64,000 bases of DNA from Tuberibacillus sp. Marseille-P3662 (GCF_900178005.1 NZ_FXBS01000006.1:1893585-1957584); one strand, 5' to 3'. Positions 8,150 to 17,963 are shown, counted from the stretch's first letter. Numbers and translations are program-made. The notes: generated by a model from the letters alone, not told the origin.

Positions 8150-9580
8150 TCACTCCTCATTATTTTTCATTTTATCTTGTAAAATCTTTTCCCATTTTTC
8201 CGTTGCTACTGGAGAATCAAGCGGCTGTGAATAATGGCCTCTTGTCTCTGGTGCTGTCGGTGTGGTCGCATCCAATATCATTTTATCAGTGATGCCCGCT
8301 GGTTCAGAACCTGGATCAAGCGGTAGAACAGATAAGTTCGGAATCGTGATGGCGTCATGTTTCGGATGCATTTTCGTCGAAATCGCCCACATGACTTGTG
8401 GTAAGTTAAATGGGTCAACGTTTTCATCAACGACAATCACTGTCTTACAATAACCTAAACCGTGTGGCGTTGTCAGCGCTCGCATGCCAACAGACTTCGC
8501 AAATCCGCCGTAACGATTTTTCGTCGAAATGATAGCCAAAAGACCGTGGGTGTACATCGCATTGACAGCGACAATTTCTTCTGGATAGGCTTCTTTAAGC
8601 TGCTGATAAAGAGGCACACACGTATTGATGCCCATCATATAATCGATCTCTGTCCATGGCATACCGAGATACAATGTTTCAAAGATTGGGTTCTTACGAT
8701 GATAGACACGGTTGACTTTGATCACAGGCATGCTGCGGCCGCCGGAATAGTGACCGGTAAATTCGCCAAACGGTCCTTCATATTCCCGCTCACCAGCAAG
8801 AATTTCACCTTCAAGAACAACTTCAGCACCCCATGGAATATCCAAATTGGAATCCTTGGACTTCACAATTTTATAAGGTTCACCTTGAATAGCTCCAGCC
8901 ATTTCATATTCGGATTGATCATAGAGAATCGGCGTTCCCGCAATCGTTGTGATCACCGGTTCATTTCCAAGCGCAATGGTCACGGGTAAATTTTCGCCAC
9001 GCTCCTCGGCTTGACGCAAATGAATCGCGATATCGTGTTGAGGGACGGGTTGGATACCCAGGCGGTCTTTTCCTTTGACTTGCATGCGGTAGATACCTAG
9101 ATTTTGCTTTCCGAAGTTCTCCGAATCTGTGTAATCACGGGAAATCACACAAGCCTTGTCAAGGTAAAAGCCGCCATCACCTTGATTCAAACGGAACAAC
9201 GGGAGCATATCAAACAAGTTAATATTTTCGTTCACTTCACATTCGTGGAACGGAGCGGTTTCCTCGCGTTGAACACCAACCGGGAATTGATCATAACGGC
9301 GGGCAAATTCAAAAAATTGATCTTTAACTGGTGTATTCTTGTCCATCCCCATCATTAAGGCGTGGTTGGACCATGAACCGATGATATTCAAAGCGATTTG
9401 CGCATTGTTATAACCGTTAATATTGTTAAATTTAAGCGCAGGTGTTTGTTCGCCAAGATTACTGATAGCTCTTGCCGCTGATCCAATATCCGGTTCAGGC
9501 ATGACTTCCTCGTCAATGTTCAAAAGTTGCCCTTCTTCTTCAAGCTTTGATAAGAAATCGCGAAAATCCTTATAGGCCAT
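8150..9580 (-). CDS. bsdC: UbiD-family phenolic acid decarboxylase subunit C
   Basis: Prenylated-FMN-dependent decarboxylase expected to act on 4-hydroxybenzoate or vanillate, releasing phenol or guaiacol and carbon dioxide. The 476-residue sequence contains EGPFGEFTGHY, carrying the two conserved glutamates of the UbiD/Fdc active site, and WAISTKMHPKHD in the C-terminal half. The start ATG has AGGAGG seven bases upstream. It follows bsdB by 24 bp and leads into bsdD, matching the Bacillus subtilis order. Its cofactor should be made by the UbiX-like BsdB. Confidence 0.93.
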   Translation of the reverse strand: MAYKDFRDFLSKLEEEGQLLNIDEEVMPEPDIGSAARAISNLGEQTPALKFNNINGYNNAQIALNIIGSWSNHALMMGMDKNTPVKDQFFEFARRYDQFPVGVQREETAPFHECEVNENINLFDMLPLFRLNQGDGGFYLDKACVISRDYTDSENFGKQNLGIYRMQVKGKDRLGIQPVPQHDIAIHLRQAEERGENLPVTIALGNEPVITTIAGTPILYDQSEYEMAGAIQGEPYKIVKSKDSNLDIPWGAEVVLEGEILAGEREYEGPFGEFTGHYSGGRSMPVIKVNRVYHRKNPIFETLYLGMPWTEIDYMMGINTCVPLYQQLKEAYPEEIVAVNAMYTHGLLAIISTKNRYGGFAKSVGMRALTTPHGLGYCKTVIVVDENVDPFNLPQVMWAISTKMHPKHDAITIPNLSVLPLDPGSEPAGITDKMILDATTPTAPETRGHYSQPLDSPVATEKWEKILQDKMKNNEE

Positions 9581-9604
9581 GTCAGTACCTCCTAATATGT
9601 TTCT

Positions 9605-10171
9605 TTAATCGTTTTTCATTCCCTGCCAGCGTTTGGCTTCTGGGATATGGATACCAAATTGATCAAGTGTCCTAAATGCGACATGATCGATCAATTCATC
9701 AATCGTTTGTGGATGATTGTAGAAAGCAGGCATTGGCGGGCAAATGATCGTCCCCATCCTCGATAATTCAAGCATATTTTCTAAATGGATCGTGCTGAGC
9801 GGAGTTTCTCTCGTTAACAGCAACAATTTCTTTCGCTCTTTTAACATCACATCCGCAGAACGGGTTAACAAATTATCAGCGAGCCCCATGCGAATGGCGG
9901 CCATTGATTTCATGCTGCATGGCGCAACAATCATACCATCGACTTGAAAAGAGCCACTCGAAATTCTGGCAGCCTGATCTTTATGTGAATAGGCATAATC
10001 AGCCAGTTGTTTGACATCATCTACAGTGTAAGATGTTTCATGCTTGATGGTGGCCATCGCCCAGGATGATAAAATCAAATGGGTTTCCACGTCGGATGCT
10101 TTAAGTAGTTGCAATAGCCTGATGCCGAAGATCGCTCCAGTTGCACCAGAAATGCCGACAATCACTTTCAT
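9605..10171 (-). CDS. bsdB: UbiX-like flavin prenyltransferase
   Basis: Makes prenylated FMN from reduced FMN and dimethylallyl phosphate, the cofactor needed by BsdC. It starts MKVIVGISGATGAIFGIRLL, the glycine-rich flavoprotein fold of UbiX/Pad1, and has PCSMKSMAAIRMGLADNL in mid-protein and a conserved PPMPAFY near the end. The ATG at 10169-10171 (188 aa) follows GAGGGGGG; upstream in-frame codons are not needed. It is the first gene of bsdBCD and is divergent from a LysR gene. Confidence 0.93.
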   Translation of the reverse strand: MKVIVGISGATGAIFGIRLLQLLKASDVETHLILSSWAMATIKHETSYTVDDVKQLADYAYSHKDQAARISSGSFQVDGMIVAPCSMKSMAAIRMGLADNLLTRSADVMLKERKKLLLLTRETPLSTIHLENMLELSRMGTIICPPMPAFYNHPQTIDELIDHVAFRTLDQFGIHIPEAKRWQGMKND

Positions 10172-10245
10172 AACGTCCCCCCTCACCTGAGTGCCTAATG
10201 TCCCTTTCACTTCTCAATTGTACTCTGTCAGTTTTCATATTGGAA

Positions 10246-10282
10246 ATATCTATTAAATCTATTTATAATACTTAATAGGTAT
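10246..10282. promoter_or_regulatory. Dyad in bsdB/LysR intergenic region, likely LysR operator
   Basis: ATATCTATTAA (10246-10256) and TTAATAGGTAT (10272-10282) are inverted copies with one mismatch, spaced by 15 bases, in the 129-bp divergent promoter region. This fits a LysR-type recognition and activation arrangement. It overlaps the expected promoter of the LysR gene. Confidence 0.6.
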
Positions 10283-10300
10283 TAAAAGGAGGGCATTCGA

Positions 10301-11182
10301 TTGGACATCCGGCAATTAAAATATTTTGTCGCCATCGCTGAAGAAGGTAACATAACGAAAGCAGCCCATCGTCTCCACATGGCTCAACCGCCTCTAAGTC
10401 GACAATTAAAACAAATGGAAGATGAACTCGATGTTCAATTATTCGAAAGAAACAAGAAAAAGCAGGTGACCTTAACTTACGAAGGCAACGTATTTCTCAA
10501 TCGGGCCAAAAACATCTTAAATCAATTTGAGGATTCAATCATTGAAGTGCAAGAATTGAAGGAAAAAGTCAGCGGGACTCTAGCTATAGGCTCTACAATT
10601 TTTTGTGCAAATATGATGTTATCGAAGATTGTCTCCCTTCGTGAAAACCATCCTGATTTGACATTTAACATCTGGGAGGGTGATTCGGTTCGTTTAAACG
10701 AGCTATTGGAGAACAGACAAATTGAGATTGCGATTACATCAAGCCCTGTACCTAAAGGGAATATCGAAAGGAAAAAGTTATCATCCGATCCTTATGTCTT
10801 GGTGTTGCCTAAGAAATGGTCCATTGATATACCTGACAACATCGAATTAGCTGGGATTTCTGACTTGCCTTTGGTACTGCTCAGGCCTAACCGGGGTATT
10901 GGCCTGTATGATCACGTCATTCTTGAATTTAATCGTCGAGACCTGCATCCGAATATCCTTTGTGAATGTCATGATTCCGTTCTCTTGTTCAGTTTGGTGG
11001 CGGCAGGATTCGGGGCGACAATATTACCATCATCCATGCTGTCGCTGAGTGACATCAGCCAGTTCCGAACCATTAATATCAAAAGCAATCCTCTATTATT
11101 AGAACCAGCCATTCTTTGGCGCTCAAATAGTTACCTATCGAAGCCGGCACAGGAATTTATCGCGCTTTTTGGTGATGATTAA
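10301..11182 (+). CDS. bsdA: LysR-family regulator of bsdBCD (BsdA-like)
   Basis: LysR-type transcription factor of 293 residues. The winged helix-turn-helix opens the protein (MDIRQLKYFVAIAEEGNITKAAHRLHMAQPPLSRQLKQ), followed by a linker helix and a periplasmic-binding-protein-like effector domain (about 90-290). It is divergent from bsdBCD, as BsdA is in Bacillus subtilis, so it probably activates the operon when phenolic acids bind. It starts with TTG at 10301 behind AAAGGAGGG. Confidence 0.88.
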   Translation: MDIRQLKYFVAIAEEGNITKAAHRLHMAQPPLSRQLKQMEDELDVQLFERNKKKQVTLTYEGNVFLNRAKNILNQFEDSIIEVQELKEKVSGTLAIGSTIFCANMMLSKIVSLRENHPDLTFNIWEGDSVRLNELLENRQIEIAITSSPVPKGNIERKKLSSDPYVLVLPKKWSIDIPDNIELAGISDLPLVLLRPNRGIGLYDHVILEFNRRDLHPNILCECHDSVLLFSLVAAGFGATILPSSMLSLSDISQFRTINIKSNPLLLEPAILWRSNSYLSKPAQEFIALFGDD

Positions 11183-11212
11183 TATAGCGGAATCGTGCAC
11201 ACCTCGCTCTTA

Positions 11213-11438
11213 TGGGACATCCCGCTGTCTATGGGACAGTCTCGGGACACAATAACTGCTTTGTGGGACAGAATGATGTCAGTTTGGGACAGTTTTATTT
11301 CAGTGCGGGACAGCCTTGGGACATCCCGCTTCCTATGGGACAGTCTCGGGACACGATAACTGCTTTGCGGGACAGAATGATGTCAGTTTGGGACAGTTTT
11401 ATTTCAGTGCGGGACAGCCTTGGGACATCCCGCTTCCT
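11213..11438. repeat. 104-bp tandem repeat made of GGGACA units
   Basis: TGGGACATCCCGC recurs at 11213, 11317 and 11421, a period of exactly 104 bp: two full copies and a start of a third, nearly identical. Within each copy GGGACA occurs six times, 11-22 bases apart, so the 104-bp unit itself seems to have grown from a shorter degenerate unit. The region fills the gap between the convergent LysR and DUF2071 genes. No credible gene lies in it. Confidence 0.93.
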
Positions 11439-11453
11439 ATGATAGAAGACACC

Positions 11454-12179
11454 CTATCTCATCTTCTCTAATGGCCAGATTCTAACGTCTTTTTGCTTAG
11501 AAAAACGTAACAAGGGCGCCGGATCCTCCTTTATTTGGATACGGCGGTCAATCATTGTATTTTTTTCAATATGCGCTTCTGCTTTCTGTAACAACCATGG
11601 CTGATGATGAATGTTACAGCGGTAAACCCTTTGATTGTGAACCGTGTAAAGGCAGTATCGCTCGGCTAACCAGTAGTCCAGTGTCCCTTTTTCTGCTTGA
11701 TAGGGTTCCGATATAGCTTGGTATTGACAGCGGAAGTCTCGTTGACCATTATATCTTTTACTTGTATACGACACCTTTCCCGACTCGGACGTCACATTCA
11801 TGCGGGCATGAAAATACGGCAAGTGGTAGGCAATCCCTGCCAGCTTAACAGCCATCCAACTGGCTGCATCAAGGCTAAAAAAATACACCCCGGGTTTGCC
11901 GTCCACTGTAACATAGGTCCGGACATTCAATTCGGGAAAACGTGACATGAACGGAACTGGTGGAATACCACGTGGCCGGACACCACTCATGCTAAGAGCA
12001 ACTAAACTGATCCAAGCATCACCCTTGTATGTATCTAGCGGCAATGAATTTGGAAGGAAGCGACCGAGCATGTCCGGATCAACAGGCCAATGAGCAAACA
12101 ACAGATCATGCCACGTTTGTTTCATGATCCACGGCTGATTAGGCAGCGGCCATGGTCGATGAGTCGTGTCTAATCCCAT
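11454..12179 (-). CDS. DUF2071 (YqjF-like) protein
   Basis: Conserved protein of unknown biochemical role, resembling Bacillus YqjF. It starts MGLDTTHRPWPLPNQPWIM and has the family features QTWHDLLFAHWPVDPDML, FPELNVRTYVTVDGKPGVYFFSLDA and a C-terminal HHQPW. The predicted fold is mostly beta, with no membrane segment or signal peptide. I take the ATG at 12177-12179 (241 aa), six bases after AAAGGATGG. Its stop lies 16 bp from the tandem repeat. Apparently monocistronic. Confidence 0.85.
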   Translation of the reverse strand: MGLDTTHRPWPLPNQPWIMKQTWHDLLFAHWPVDPDMLGRFLPNSLPLDTYKGDAWISLVALSMSGVRPRGIPPVPFMSRFPELNVRTYVTVDGKPGVYFFSLDAASWMAVKLAGIAYHLPYFHARMNVTSESGKVSYTSKRYNGQRDFRCQYQAISEPYQAEKGTLDYWLAERYCLYTVHNQRVYRCNIHHQPWLLQKAEAHIEKNTMIDRRIQIKEDPAPLLRFSKQKDVRIWPLEKMR

Positions 12180-12311
12180 GAATGACCATCCTTTCAACGA
12201 GTCTTCAGTCAATGACTTCAATCAAGCGTCGATCGTGATCATTTTGTCTCGTGGCAATTAGTTTACCAATTCTCTGCGTTGTTTTCCCCAAATTGATAAT
12301 AAAATATGTTT

Positions 12312-12340
12312 AAAAAGACGGGACAAGATCCCGCCTTTTT
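12312..12340. terminator. Bidirectional terminator
   Basis: AAAAAGACGGGA (12312-12323) pairs with TCCCGCCTTTTT (12329-12340), giving T-tails on both strands. On the minus strand it ends the nuclease transcript. Confidence 0.85.
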
Positions 12341-12350
12341 GTAAATGCCT

Positions 12351-12914
12351 TTATTTTACAATATCCTTATGATAGTCGGTGTTGCCAACATAGCCCGGAA
12401 TACTCCAGATATTCTTGTCTTTACGCTGAGCGATACTCTCAACATCCCTTAGTGTATTAATATATTTTAAGTTGGGAGGGTATATATAGGCCAGACGCGC
12501 CAATCCTTCTCTCAGGATCATCTGATTATACATCTTGCCGTCAACATAGACATAAGCTAATAAACGGTCATATTTGCCACGTTTCGGATCGCCGATTTCT
12601 AATTTAATGTTTTTCCCATCAAGGAGCTTCTCTGCAAATGCCGTTGCCTCTTTACCATATGGATCGTGACCGGCATAAGTTTCCGGCGTGTCGATCAAAA
12701 GCATCCGGATCGTTTCTTTTTTGCCATTCATTTTGACATCAATTGTGTCGCCATCCGTGACATCGATCACTTTCGCTGATACAGCATTATCTGGAGGATC
12801 GATGGGCTCTATTTCTTTCTGTGGCGATTGGGGCTGCTCAGTTCCCTTGTCAGGATTTGTGCTACATCCTGCTAACATCATGGTCATCATTAAGGCGATT
12901 AACCATTTCTTCAT
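12351..12914 (-). CDS. Lipoprotein thermonuclease (SNase family)
   Basis: Secreted, lipid-anchored staphylococcal-type nuclease of 187 residues. The signal peptide MKKWLIALMMTMMLAGC ends in an LAGC lipobox, then a Ser/Pro/Glu-rich spacer (about 20-45) precedes the OB-fold domain. Active-site residues are visible: DGDTIDV, IRMLLIDTPET and KYDRLLAYVYVDG, supplying the calcium-binding aspartates and catalytic Arg/Glu/Arg. The ATG at 12912-12914 has GAGGGA upstream; an earlier in-frame ATG at 12926 overlaps it. Probable roles are DNA or RNA degradation at the cell surface for nutrient recovery. Confidence 0.92.
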   Translation of the reverse strand: MKKWLIALMMTMMLAGCSTNPDKGTEQPQSPQKEIEPIDPPDNAVSAKVIDVTDGDTIDVKMNGKKETIRMLLIDTPETYAGHDPYGKEATAFAEKLLDGKNIKLEIGDPKRGKYDRLLAYVYVDGKMYNQMILREGLARLAYIYPPNLKYINTLRDVESIAQRKDKNIWSIPGYVGNTDYHKDIVK

Positions 12915-13206
12915 GTAATCCCTCATTTAATTTAGAATGATTAAGGTTCATACAAATTTTACATGACGAAGTTGGTTATGAATACGGATATTTGCTTAAA
13001 TTCGATTTTTTAAAGAGAAACCGAATTAAGGCACATTAAATTTGCGTTGGGGTACATTTCATTTAATTAAGGAGCATAAGTGAGGTTAAAAGGCCCAATC
13101 AGAAAGGTAAGAAACAAAAAAGTAGTAGGGGGCGTCTCAAAAGTTTCAATCATCCTTCTAAGCCGCCCCTTTCCACCTGTTTTTAATTGTTAATAGGATC
13201 ACTAAG

Positions 13207-14115
13207 TTATTCCCACTCAAACGGCGTCTCTTGATACACATAATAGTTCAGCCAGTTCGAGAACAATAGATGGGCATGCGAACGCCAACGATTGAGCGGT
13301 TTATTGTCTGGATTATCACCTGGAAAGTATCCTTTGGGTATCGCAGCATCCAAGCCTCGATCAATATCGCGCCTGTACTCTTCAGCCAGTGTTTCAGCCC
13401 CATATTCTAAGTGCCCAGTAATCATGACATGCCGTTCGTCTTTTGATAACATCATAAACGGTCCGGCATCTTCTGATGAAGACAACAATGTCAATTCAGG
13501 ATGAGCAAGAATCTCTTCTTCTAAAACGTCAGTATACCGGGAATGCGGTGCTAAGAATTCTTCATCAAACCCTCTCACAAGTTTGACCGTTGAATCGGCA
13601 AGCTGATGTTTGAAAATGCCTGTACACTTTTCTGGAAGATCGAATTTGCCTATGCCATAGTGATAATAAAGGGCCGCTTGGGCTCCCCAACAGATATGTA
13701 AAACAGAGGTGACATGTGTTTTCGTCCATTCCATAATTTCAGTGAGCTCTTGCCAATAGTTCACTTCCTCGAAAGGCAACTGCTCTATTGGGGCCCCAGT
13801 AATAATCATCCCATCAATCCGGCGATCTTTAATGTTAGAAAAGGTTTCATAGAACTGTGCAAGATGAGACTGACTTGTACTTTTGGACTCATGCGTAGCA
13901 GTACGAAGAAAAGTAACATTCACTTGCAGCGGTGTGTTCCCCAATAGACGCAAGAGATGGGTTTCCGTTTTTTGCTTTTCCGGCATGAGATTTAAAATCA
14001 CAATATTTAATGGACGAATGTCTTGAGTCACCGCCCGCTCATTCTCCATAACAAATATGTTTTCCTTTTCAAGCGTATTGCGCGCAGGCAACAACTTAGG
14101 GATGTTAATCGGCAA
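13207..14115 (-). CDS. metA: Homoserine O-acyltransferase
   Basis: First committed step of methionine synthesis: acylates homoserine (acetyl-CoA in most Bacillus, succinyl-CoA in enterics). The 302-residue protein reads [21 protein letters not shown] at its start, has [16 protein letters not shown] with the nucleophile cysteine, and [13 protein letters not shown] giving the His and Glu of the triad. The start is TTG at 14113-14115, just behind GGGGGGATCCCA; an ATG further upstream is not plausible. I see no S-box riboswitch in the 250 bp before it. Confidence 0.93.
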   Translation of the reverse strand: MPINIPKLLPARNTLEKENIFVMENERAVTQDIRPLNIVILNLMPEKQKTETHLLRLLGNTPLQVNVTFLRTATHESKSTSQSHLAQFYETFSNIKDRRIDGMIITGAPIEQLPFEEVNYWQELTEIMEWTKTHVTSVLHICWGAQAALYYHYGIGKFDLPEKCTGIFKHQLADSTVKLVRGFDEEFLAPHSRYTDVLEEEILAHPELTLLSSSEDAGPFMMLSKDERHVMITGHLEYGAETLAEEYRRDIDRGLDAAIPKGYFPGDNPDNKPLNRWRSHAHLLFSNWLNYYVYQETPFEWE

Positions 14116-14368
14116 TGGGATCCCCCCTATATAAAATGTCAATAATGATTCATAAAATGATGTGAATAGTATTAATCTGTTCTTCGAGTTTTCCCTAGCT
14201 TTAAACGGTCAACAAATGAATATCAACATTATAACGTATGATGCTTTCATTTGTTAATGTTTTAACTCAGTTATCCAAAGATTGAAATGCCTCGCACCAT
14301 GTATAATTCCAAGCGTTTGAATCAAAATAGGGAGGCATTTGACATTTTTTGAAGGAGTGGCATGACTA

Positions 14369-15622
14369 TTGGGACAACCCAAGCCATCGGCATGGACCGT
14401 GATGGCCATTGCATCAATCCCCTTAATTATGACATTGGGGAATTCCATGCTCGTTCCAGTTTTTCCACAAATGAAATCATCATTACATCTATCCCAATTT
14501 CAGGTAAGCTTAACGATTACCGTATTTTCTATTGCAGCGGCCATATTTATTCCTATTGCCGGCTATTTATCGGATCGGTTTTCGCGAAAAGCTGTCATTC
14601 TTCCATGTCTCATTCTATATGGAGCCGGTGGACTTCTTGGAGGAGCAGCGGCTGCGTGGTTTGGCAATCCTTTTCTCTGGATTATTGTCGGGCGCATCCT
14701 GCAAGGACTTGGAGCCTCTGGGACCGCCCCGATTGCGATGGCTTTAACCGGTGACCTATTTAACGGCAGTAAGGAAAGTAAGGTTTTGGGTCTCGTTGAG
14801 GCATCCAATGGATTTGGAAAAGTGTTATCCCCCATCCTTGGATCCCTCTTGGCGATCTTGGCCTGGTATATGGTCTTTTTCGCGTTTCCGGCTGTCTGTG
14901 TGTTGTCCATTCTTTTGACATGGATTTTTGTCAAAGAAAAAAAGAAGCAAAAGTCCGCGCCACCATTCGGGCAATATTTAAAAGGTTTAGGTTCTGTTTT
15001 TAAGCAGGAAGGCCGCTGGTTACTAACGGCCTATCTGGCTGGCGCCGTTTGTTTAATGACGATATTTGGGATTTTATTTTACTTATCAGATGTTTTAGAA
15101 CAAAAATATAACTTAGAAGGCGTACCCAAGGGCGGTATACTTGCTATTCCGCTTGGCGTCATGTTATTGACGAATTACCTAACTGGAAGCTTAATTAAGC
15201 AAAATCAAAAACGAATGAAAATGTTTATCGTGATCGGTCTCCTACTCATGACAGCATCATTTTCTACATTAGTCTTCTTTCAAGCTCTGATTCCGTTCTT
15301 AGCAATCCTTGCCGTCAGCAGTGTTGGGACGGGCATGGTGCTCCCTTGTCTGAACACCTTAATTACGAGTGCTGTCGGCCAATCCAAGCGCGGATTTGTG
15401 ACATCTTTGTATGGATCTGTCCGTTTCCTAGGTGTTGCTGCGGGGCCTCCCCTTTACGGCTTTTTAATGGAATGGTCAAGAACCGGCATGTTTCTTTCGA
15501 CGGCAGGTCTAACCCTAGTAACGGCCTTCCTGTCACTATTATTAATTAAAGTCCCGAGCAAAGAGCCTGAGAAGCAAAAACAATCATTGTTCCAAAAACT
15601 TGAATTCAACACACAAAAATAG
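14369..15622 (+). CDS. MFS drug/metabolite exporter (DHA1 type)
   Basis: Twelve-helix major facilitator of 417 residues. Motif A appears as [13 protein letters not shown] between helices 2 and 3, and [20 protein letters not shown] is the helix-4/5 region seen in drug:proton antiporters of the 12-TM family. Translation begins at TTG 14369 behind AGGAGTGG (eight bases); an ATG at 14362 is in another frame. The stop is 14 bp before a small unknown gene that shares its transcript. The substrate cannot be told from sequence. Confidence 0.87.
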   Translation: MGQPKPSAWTVMAIASIPLIMTLGNSMLVPVFPQMKSSLHLSQFQVSLTITVFSIAAAIFIPIAGYLSDRFSRKAVILPCLILYGAGGLLGGAAAAWFGNPFLWIIVGRILQGLGASGTAPIAMALTGDLFNGSKESKVLGLVEASNGFGKVLSPILGSLLAILAWYMVFFAFPAVCVLSILLTWIFVKEKKKQKSAPPFGQYLKGLGSVFKQEGRWLLTAYLAGAVCLMTIFGILFYLSDVLEQKYNLEGVPKGGILAIPLGVMLLTNYLTGSLIKQNQKRMKMFIVIGLLLMTASFSTLVFFQALIPFLAILAVSSVGTGMVLPCLNTLITSAVGQSKRGFVTSLYGSVRFLGVAAGPPLYGFLMEWSRTGMFLSTAGLTLVTAFLSLLLIKVPSKEPEKQKQSLFQKLEFNTQK

Positions 15623-15636
15623 GAGGTTAATCTCAA

Positions 15637-15924
15637 GTGCCTACATTTTTTTCACCAGAAATTATGAACCCAAACTTTCACGTATTAAATGTTGTCGATT
15701 CAAACAAAACGCCTGTGGGTTATACAGCCTTTTTATTTGATGAGAAGAAAATGTATATTTACGGACAGGTGGAACAAGAAGGATTAGCCGAAGATTATAA
15801 GGACATGGTCAAACCCTATGTTGAGGGAATAACGAAAGCTAACCCTGATCTTAATGTGTATTCGTATTTTTCCATAGGCGGAAAACCATTTTCCATAGAT
15901 ACCCAAAAAGATGAAAGTCAATAG
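15637..15924 (+). CDS. Small protein of unknown function after the MFS gene
   Basis: A 95-residue protein I do not recognise. It starts at GTG 15637 behind AGGAGGTTAATCTCAA, a strong ribosome site, and lies 14 bp after the exporter gene, so it is very likely translated from the same message. The sequence is soluble, with alternating beta-like segments (FHVLNVVDS, VGYTAFLFDEKKMYIYGQV), a helix-like stretch (AEDYKDMVKPYVEGI) and an acidic tail. No cysteines, signal peptide or membrane segment. It may be an accessory of the exporter or unrelated. Confidence 0.7.
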   Translation: MPTFFSPEIMNPNFHVLNVVDSNKTPVGYTAFLFDEKKMYIYGQVEQEGLAEDYKDMVKPYVEGITKANPDLNVYSYFSIGGKPFSIDTQKDESQ

Positions 15925-15987
15925 GGCACAACCCAGATCACACTGAATACTCTATTTCAGAAAGGAAAAGGACTGGAGGGGTATTCA

Positions 15988-17958
15988 GTGGATTATTTTT
16001 TGGAAGTATTACAATTGAACCATCTCACCTTTATTTTCCTAGGGGTTCTAGTTGGCATTATTGTGGGTTCCCTACCTGGTCTGACACCAACCATGGGCGT
16101 CGCTCTTTGCATTCCATTCACTTTTCCATTAGATCCGATTAACGGCTTATTAATGATCGGCGGGATTTTTTTCGGAAGTGTCTATGGGGGGTCGTATCCA
16201 GCTGTACTCTTTAATGTTCCTGGGGCGCCTGCTTCTGTGGCAACGACGTTTGACGGGTATCCCATGGCGAAAAAAGGTCTAGCCAGAAAGTGTTTAGAAA
16301 TTGGGACTATGGCTTCGTTTATTGGCGGATTATTTGGCATCTGCCTGTTACTCTTCTTTTCACCTATACTTACTCAGTTTGCACTACAATTCGGGCCTGC
16401 TGAAAGCTTCTGGTTAGCCATCTTAGGGATTACGTTGATTGCAACACTGTCGCAAGGGTCGGTTATGAAAGACCTTCTGGGTGCATGTCTGGGCATTGCT
16501 TTCTCTTTCATCGGGATCAGTGTATTTTCAGGAACATCCCGATTCACCTTTGGCCTAGACGCACTCACGGGCGGATTCCATGTTGTTGCCGTTCTCGTCG
16601 GACTGTTCGCTTTCCCGCAAGCCCTTAACCTTCTTGAAGAGCTCCATCAAAGGAAAAAGCAACATCATGACCATTCTTCTGACACAACGAATATGAAACC
16701 ATCATCTATCCGACAATCTTTAAGAACCTTAATCAAACATAGAAAATCACTGACGATAGGAAGCATTATTGGTGGATTTGTCGGTATTCTTCCAGGTGCC
16801 GGTGGTAACATCGCCAGTGTAGCTGCTTATAGTGAAGCCAAACGATCTTCAAGAAATAAGCATCTCTTCGGAAAAGGTCATCCTGAAGGGATTGTTGCCT
16901 CTGAGAGCGCCAATAACGCCCTCGTTGGTGGATCCCTTATCCCACTGTTAACCTTGGGCATCCCAGGATCACCGACAGCAGCCATTTTTCTTGGCGGGAT
17001 TTTAATTCACGGCATATGGCCGGGAAGGAGTTTATTTGTTAACCATGCAGACGTGGCCTATCCATTTTTGTATGGCATGTTACTCGTGCCATTCGCCACG
17101 TTAATATTCGGGTTAGCCCTCATTCCCCTAGCCAGCCGGTTAGTCCGTATTCCAAGTTATTATATGGCTCCAATGATTATATCTTTCTGTATTATTGGGG
17201 CTTATGCCACTCAGAACAGCTTATTAGATGTCTATTCTATGGTTTTGATCGGTATCGGGATGTACATTCTGCACAAATACCAATTTGAACCAGCCCCCAT
17301 TGCTCTTGGTTTTATACTAGGTCCGATTGCTGAACAAGGGTTATTGCAGGGGATAGCAATCGGTCAGGCTAATGGAAGTGTTTTATCCTACTTTACAGGC
17401 AGCTACTGGAACCTCATTCTCATCGCTATTATCGGGCTTTCCATTTTGAAGCCAATGATACAAGCACGTAAGCATTTAATTAAGCATTGGTCTGATTCAC
17501 CGTTCTCTCCTATAAAGGGCTTGCCATGGTTTGTTTTCGCATTGATCATGGCCGGTGCCCTACTGTTTGTCTCTCAGTTTCAGTTTTCAGATCAAATCTT
17601 TCCACAAATCGTGTTTGCTTCAATGCTATTATTGTCGCTTATGCTGTTTATGAAAACGTCATTTAACAAAGAAGCCGTCCATAACAAGATCCGCTTTAAC
17701 TCAAATCCGTCTTTCTATGCTCTTGTCGGTGTAATTAGTGTGATCAGTTTGATGATGAACCTCGTCGGCTTCTATATCCAGGCGCTGCTGTTAATGGCTG
17801 TTGTTCCTTTATATTACAAAATGCAGCGATATCATCACTCAACCCTCATGAGTATCAGCTTAATTGCTGCAGGGTTTACCTGCATTTTGTTCGTTGTGTT
17901 TACAACCGTCATGAATGTGCCCCTTCCTACAAGCATCTTCTTATACCCCGTTAAATAA
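15988..17958 (+). CDS. Tripartite tricarboxylate transporter, fused TctA-TctB membrane subunit
   Basis: Membrane part of a TTT-family secondary transporter for carboxylates. Residues 1-500 are the large TctA permease with its signatures (VGSLPGLTPTMGVALCIPFTF and GGSYPAVLFNVPGAPAS, and the duplicated PGAGGNIASVAAYSEAKR). Residues 510-656 hold four further helices, beginning LPWFVFALIMAGALLFVSQ, which look like the small TctB subunit. The two subunits are normally separate genes, so this is a fusion. It starts with GTG behind GGAGGGG. It converges on a TctC-like binding-protein gene, its presumed partner. Confidence 0.85.
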   Translation: MDYFLEVLQLNHLTFIFLGVLVGIIVGSLPGLTPTMGVALCIPFTFPLDPINGLLMIGGIFFGSVYGGSYPAVLFNVPGAPASVATTFDGYPMAKKGLARKCLEIGTMASFIGGLFGICLLLFFSPILTQFALQFGPAESFWLAILGITLIATLSQGSVMKDLLGACLGIAFSFIGISVFSGTSRFTFGLDALTGGFHVVAVLVGLFAFPQALNLLEELHQRKKQHHDHSSDTTNMKPSSIRQSLRTLIKHRKSLTIGSIIGGFVGILPGAGGNIASVAAYSEAKRSSRNKHLFGKGHPEGIVASESANNALVGGSLIPLLTLGIPGSPTAAIFLGGILIHGIWPGRSLFVNHADVAYPFLYGMLLVPFATLIFGLALIPLASRLVRIPSYYMAPMIISFCIIGAYATQNSLLDVYSMVLIGIGMYILHKYQFEPAPIALGFILGPIAEQGLLQGIAIGQANGSVLSYFTGSYWNLILIAIIGLSILKPMIQARKHLIKHWSDSPFSPIKGLPWFVFALIMAGALLFVSQFQFSDQIFPQIVFASMLLLSLMLFMKTSFNKEAVHNKIRFNSNPSFYALVGVISVISLMMNLVGFYIQALLLMAVVPLYYKMQRYHHSTLMSISLIAAGFTCILFVVFTTVMNVPLPTSIFLYPVK

Positions 17959-17963
17959 CATAG

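Noticed and set aside
11213-11438. CRISPR array
   Set aside because: The repeats are long (104 bp) and directly adjacent with irregular inner motifs, with no unique spacers and no cas genes nearby.
11212-11442. 76-codon open frame on the plus strand
   Set aside because: It lies wholly in the 104-bp tandem repeat, and its peptide merely repeats the array. No ribosome site.
14116-14368. SAM (S-box) riboswitch before metA
   Set aside because: I could not find the S-box stems or conserved bases in the 250 bp upstream.
14362-14754. Open frame from ATG 14362, better start codon than the MFS gene
   Set aside because: The frame differs from the MFS frame and its protein has no membrane or family pattern. 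The MFS frame from TTG 14369 is clearly coding.
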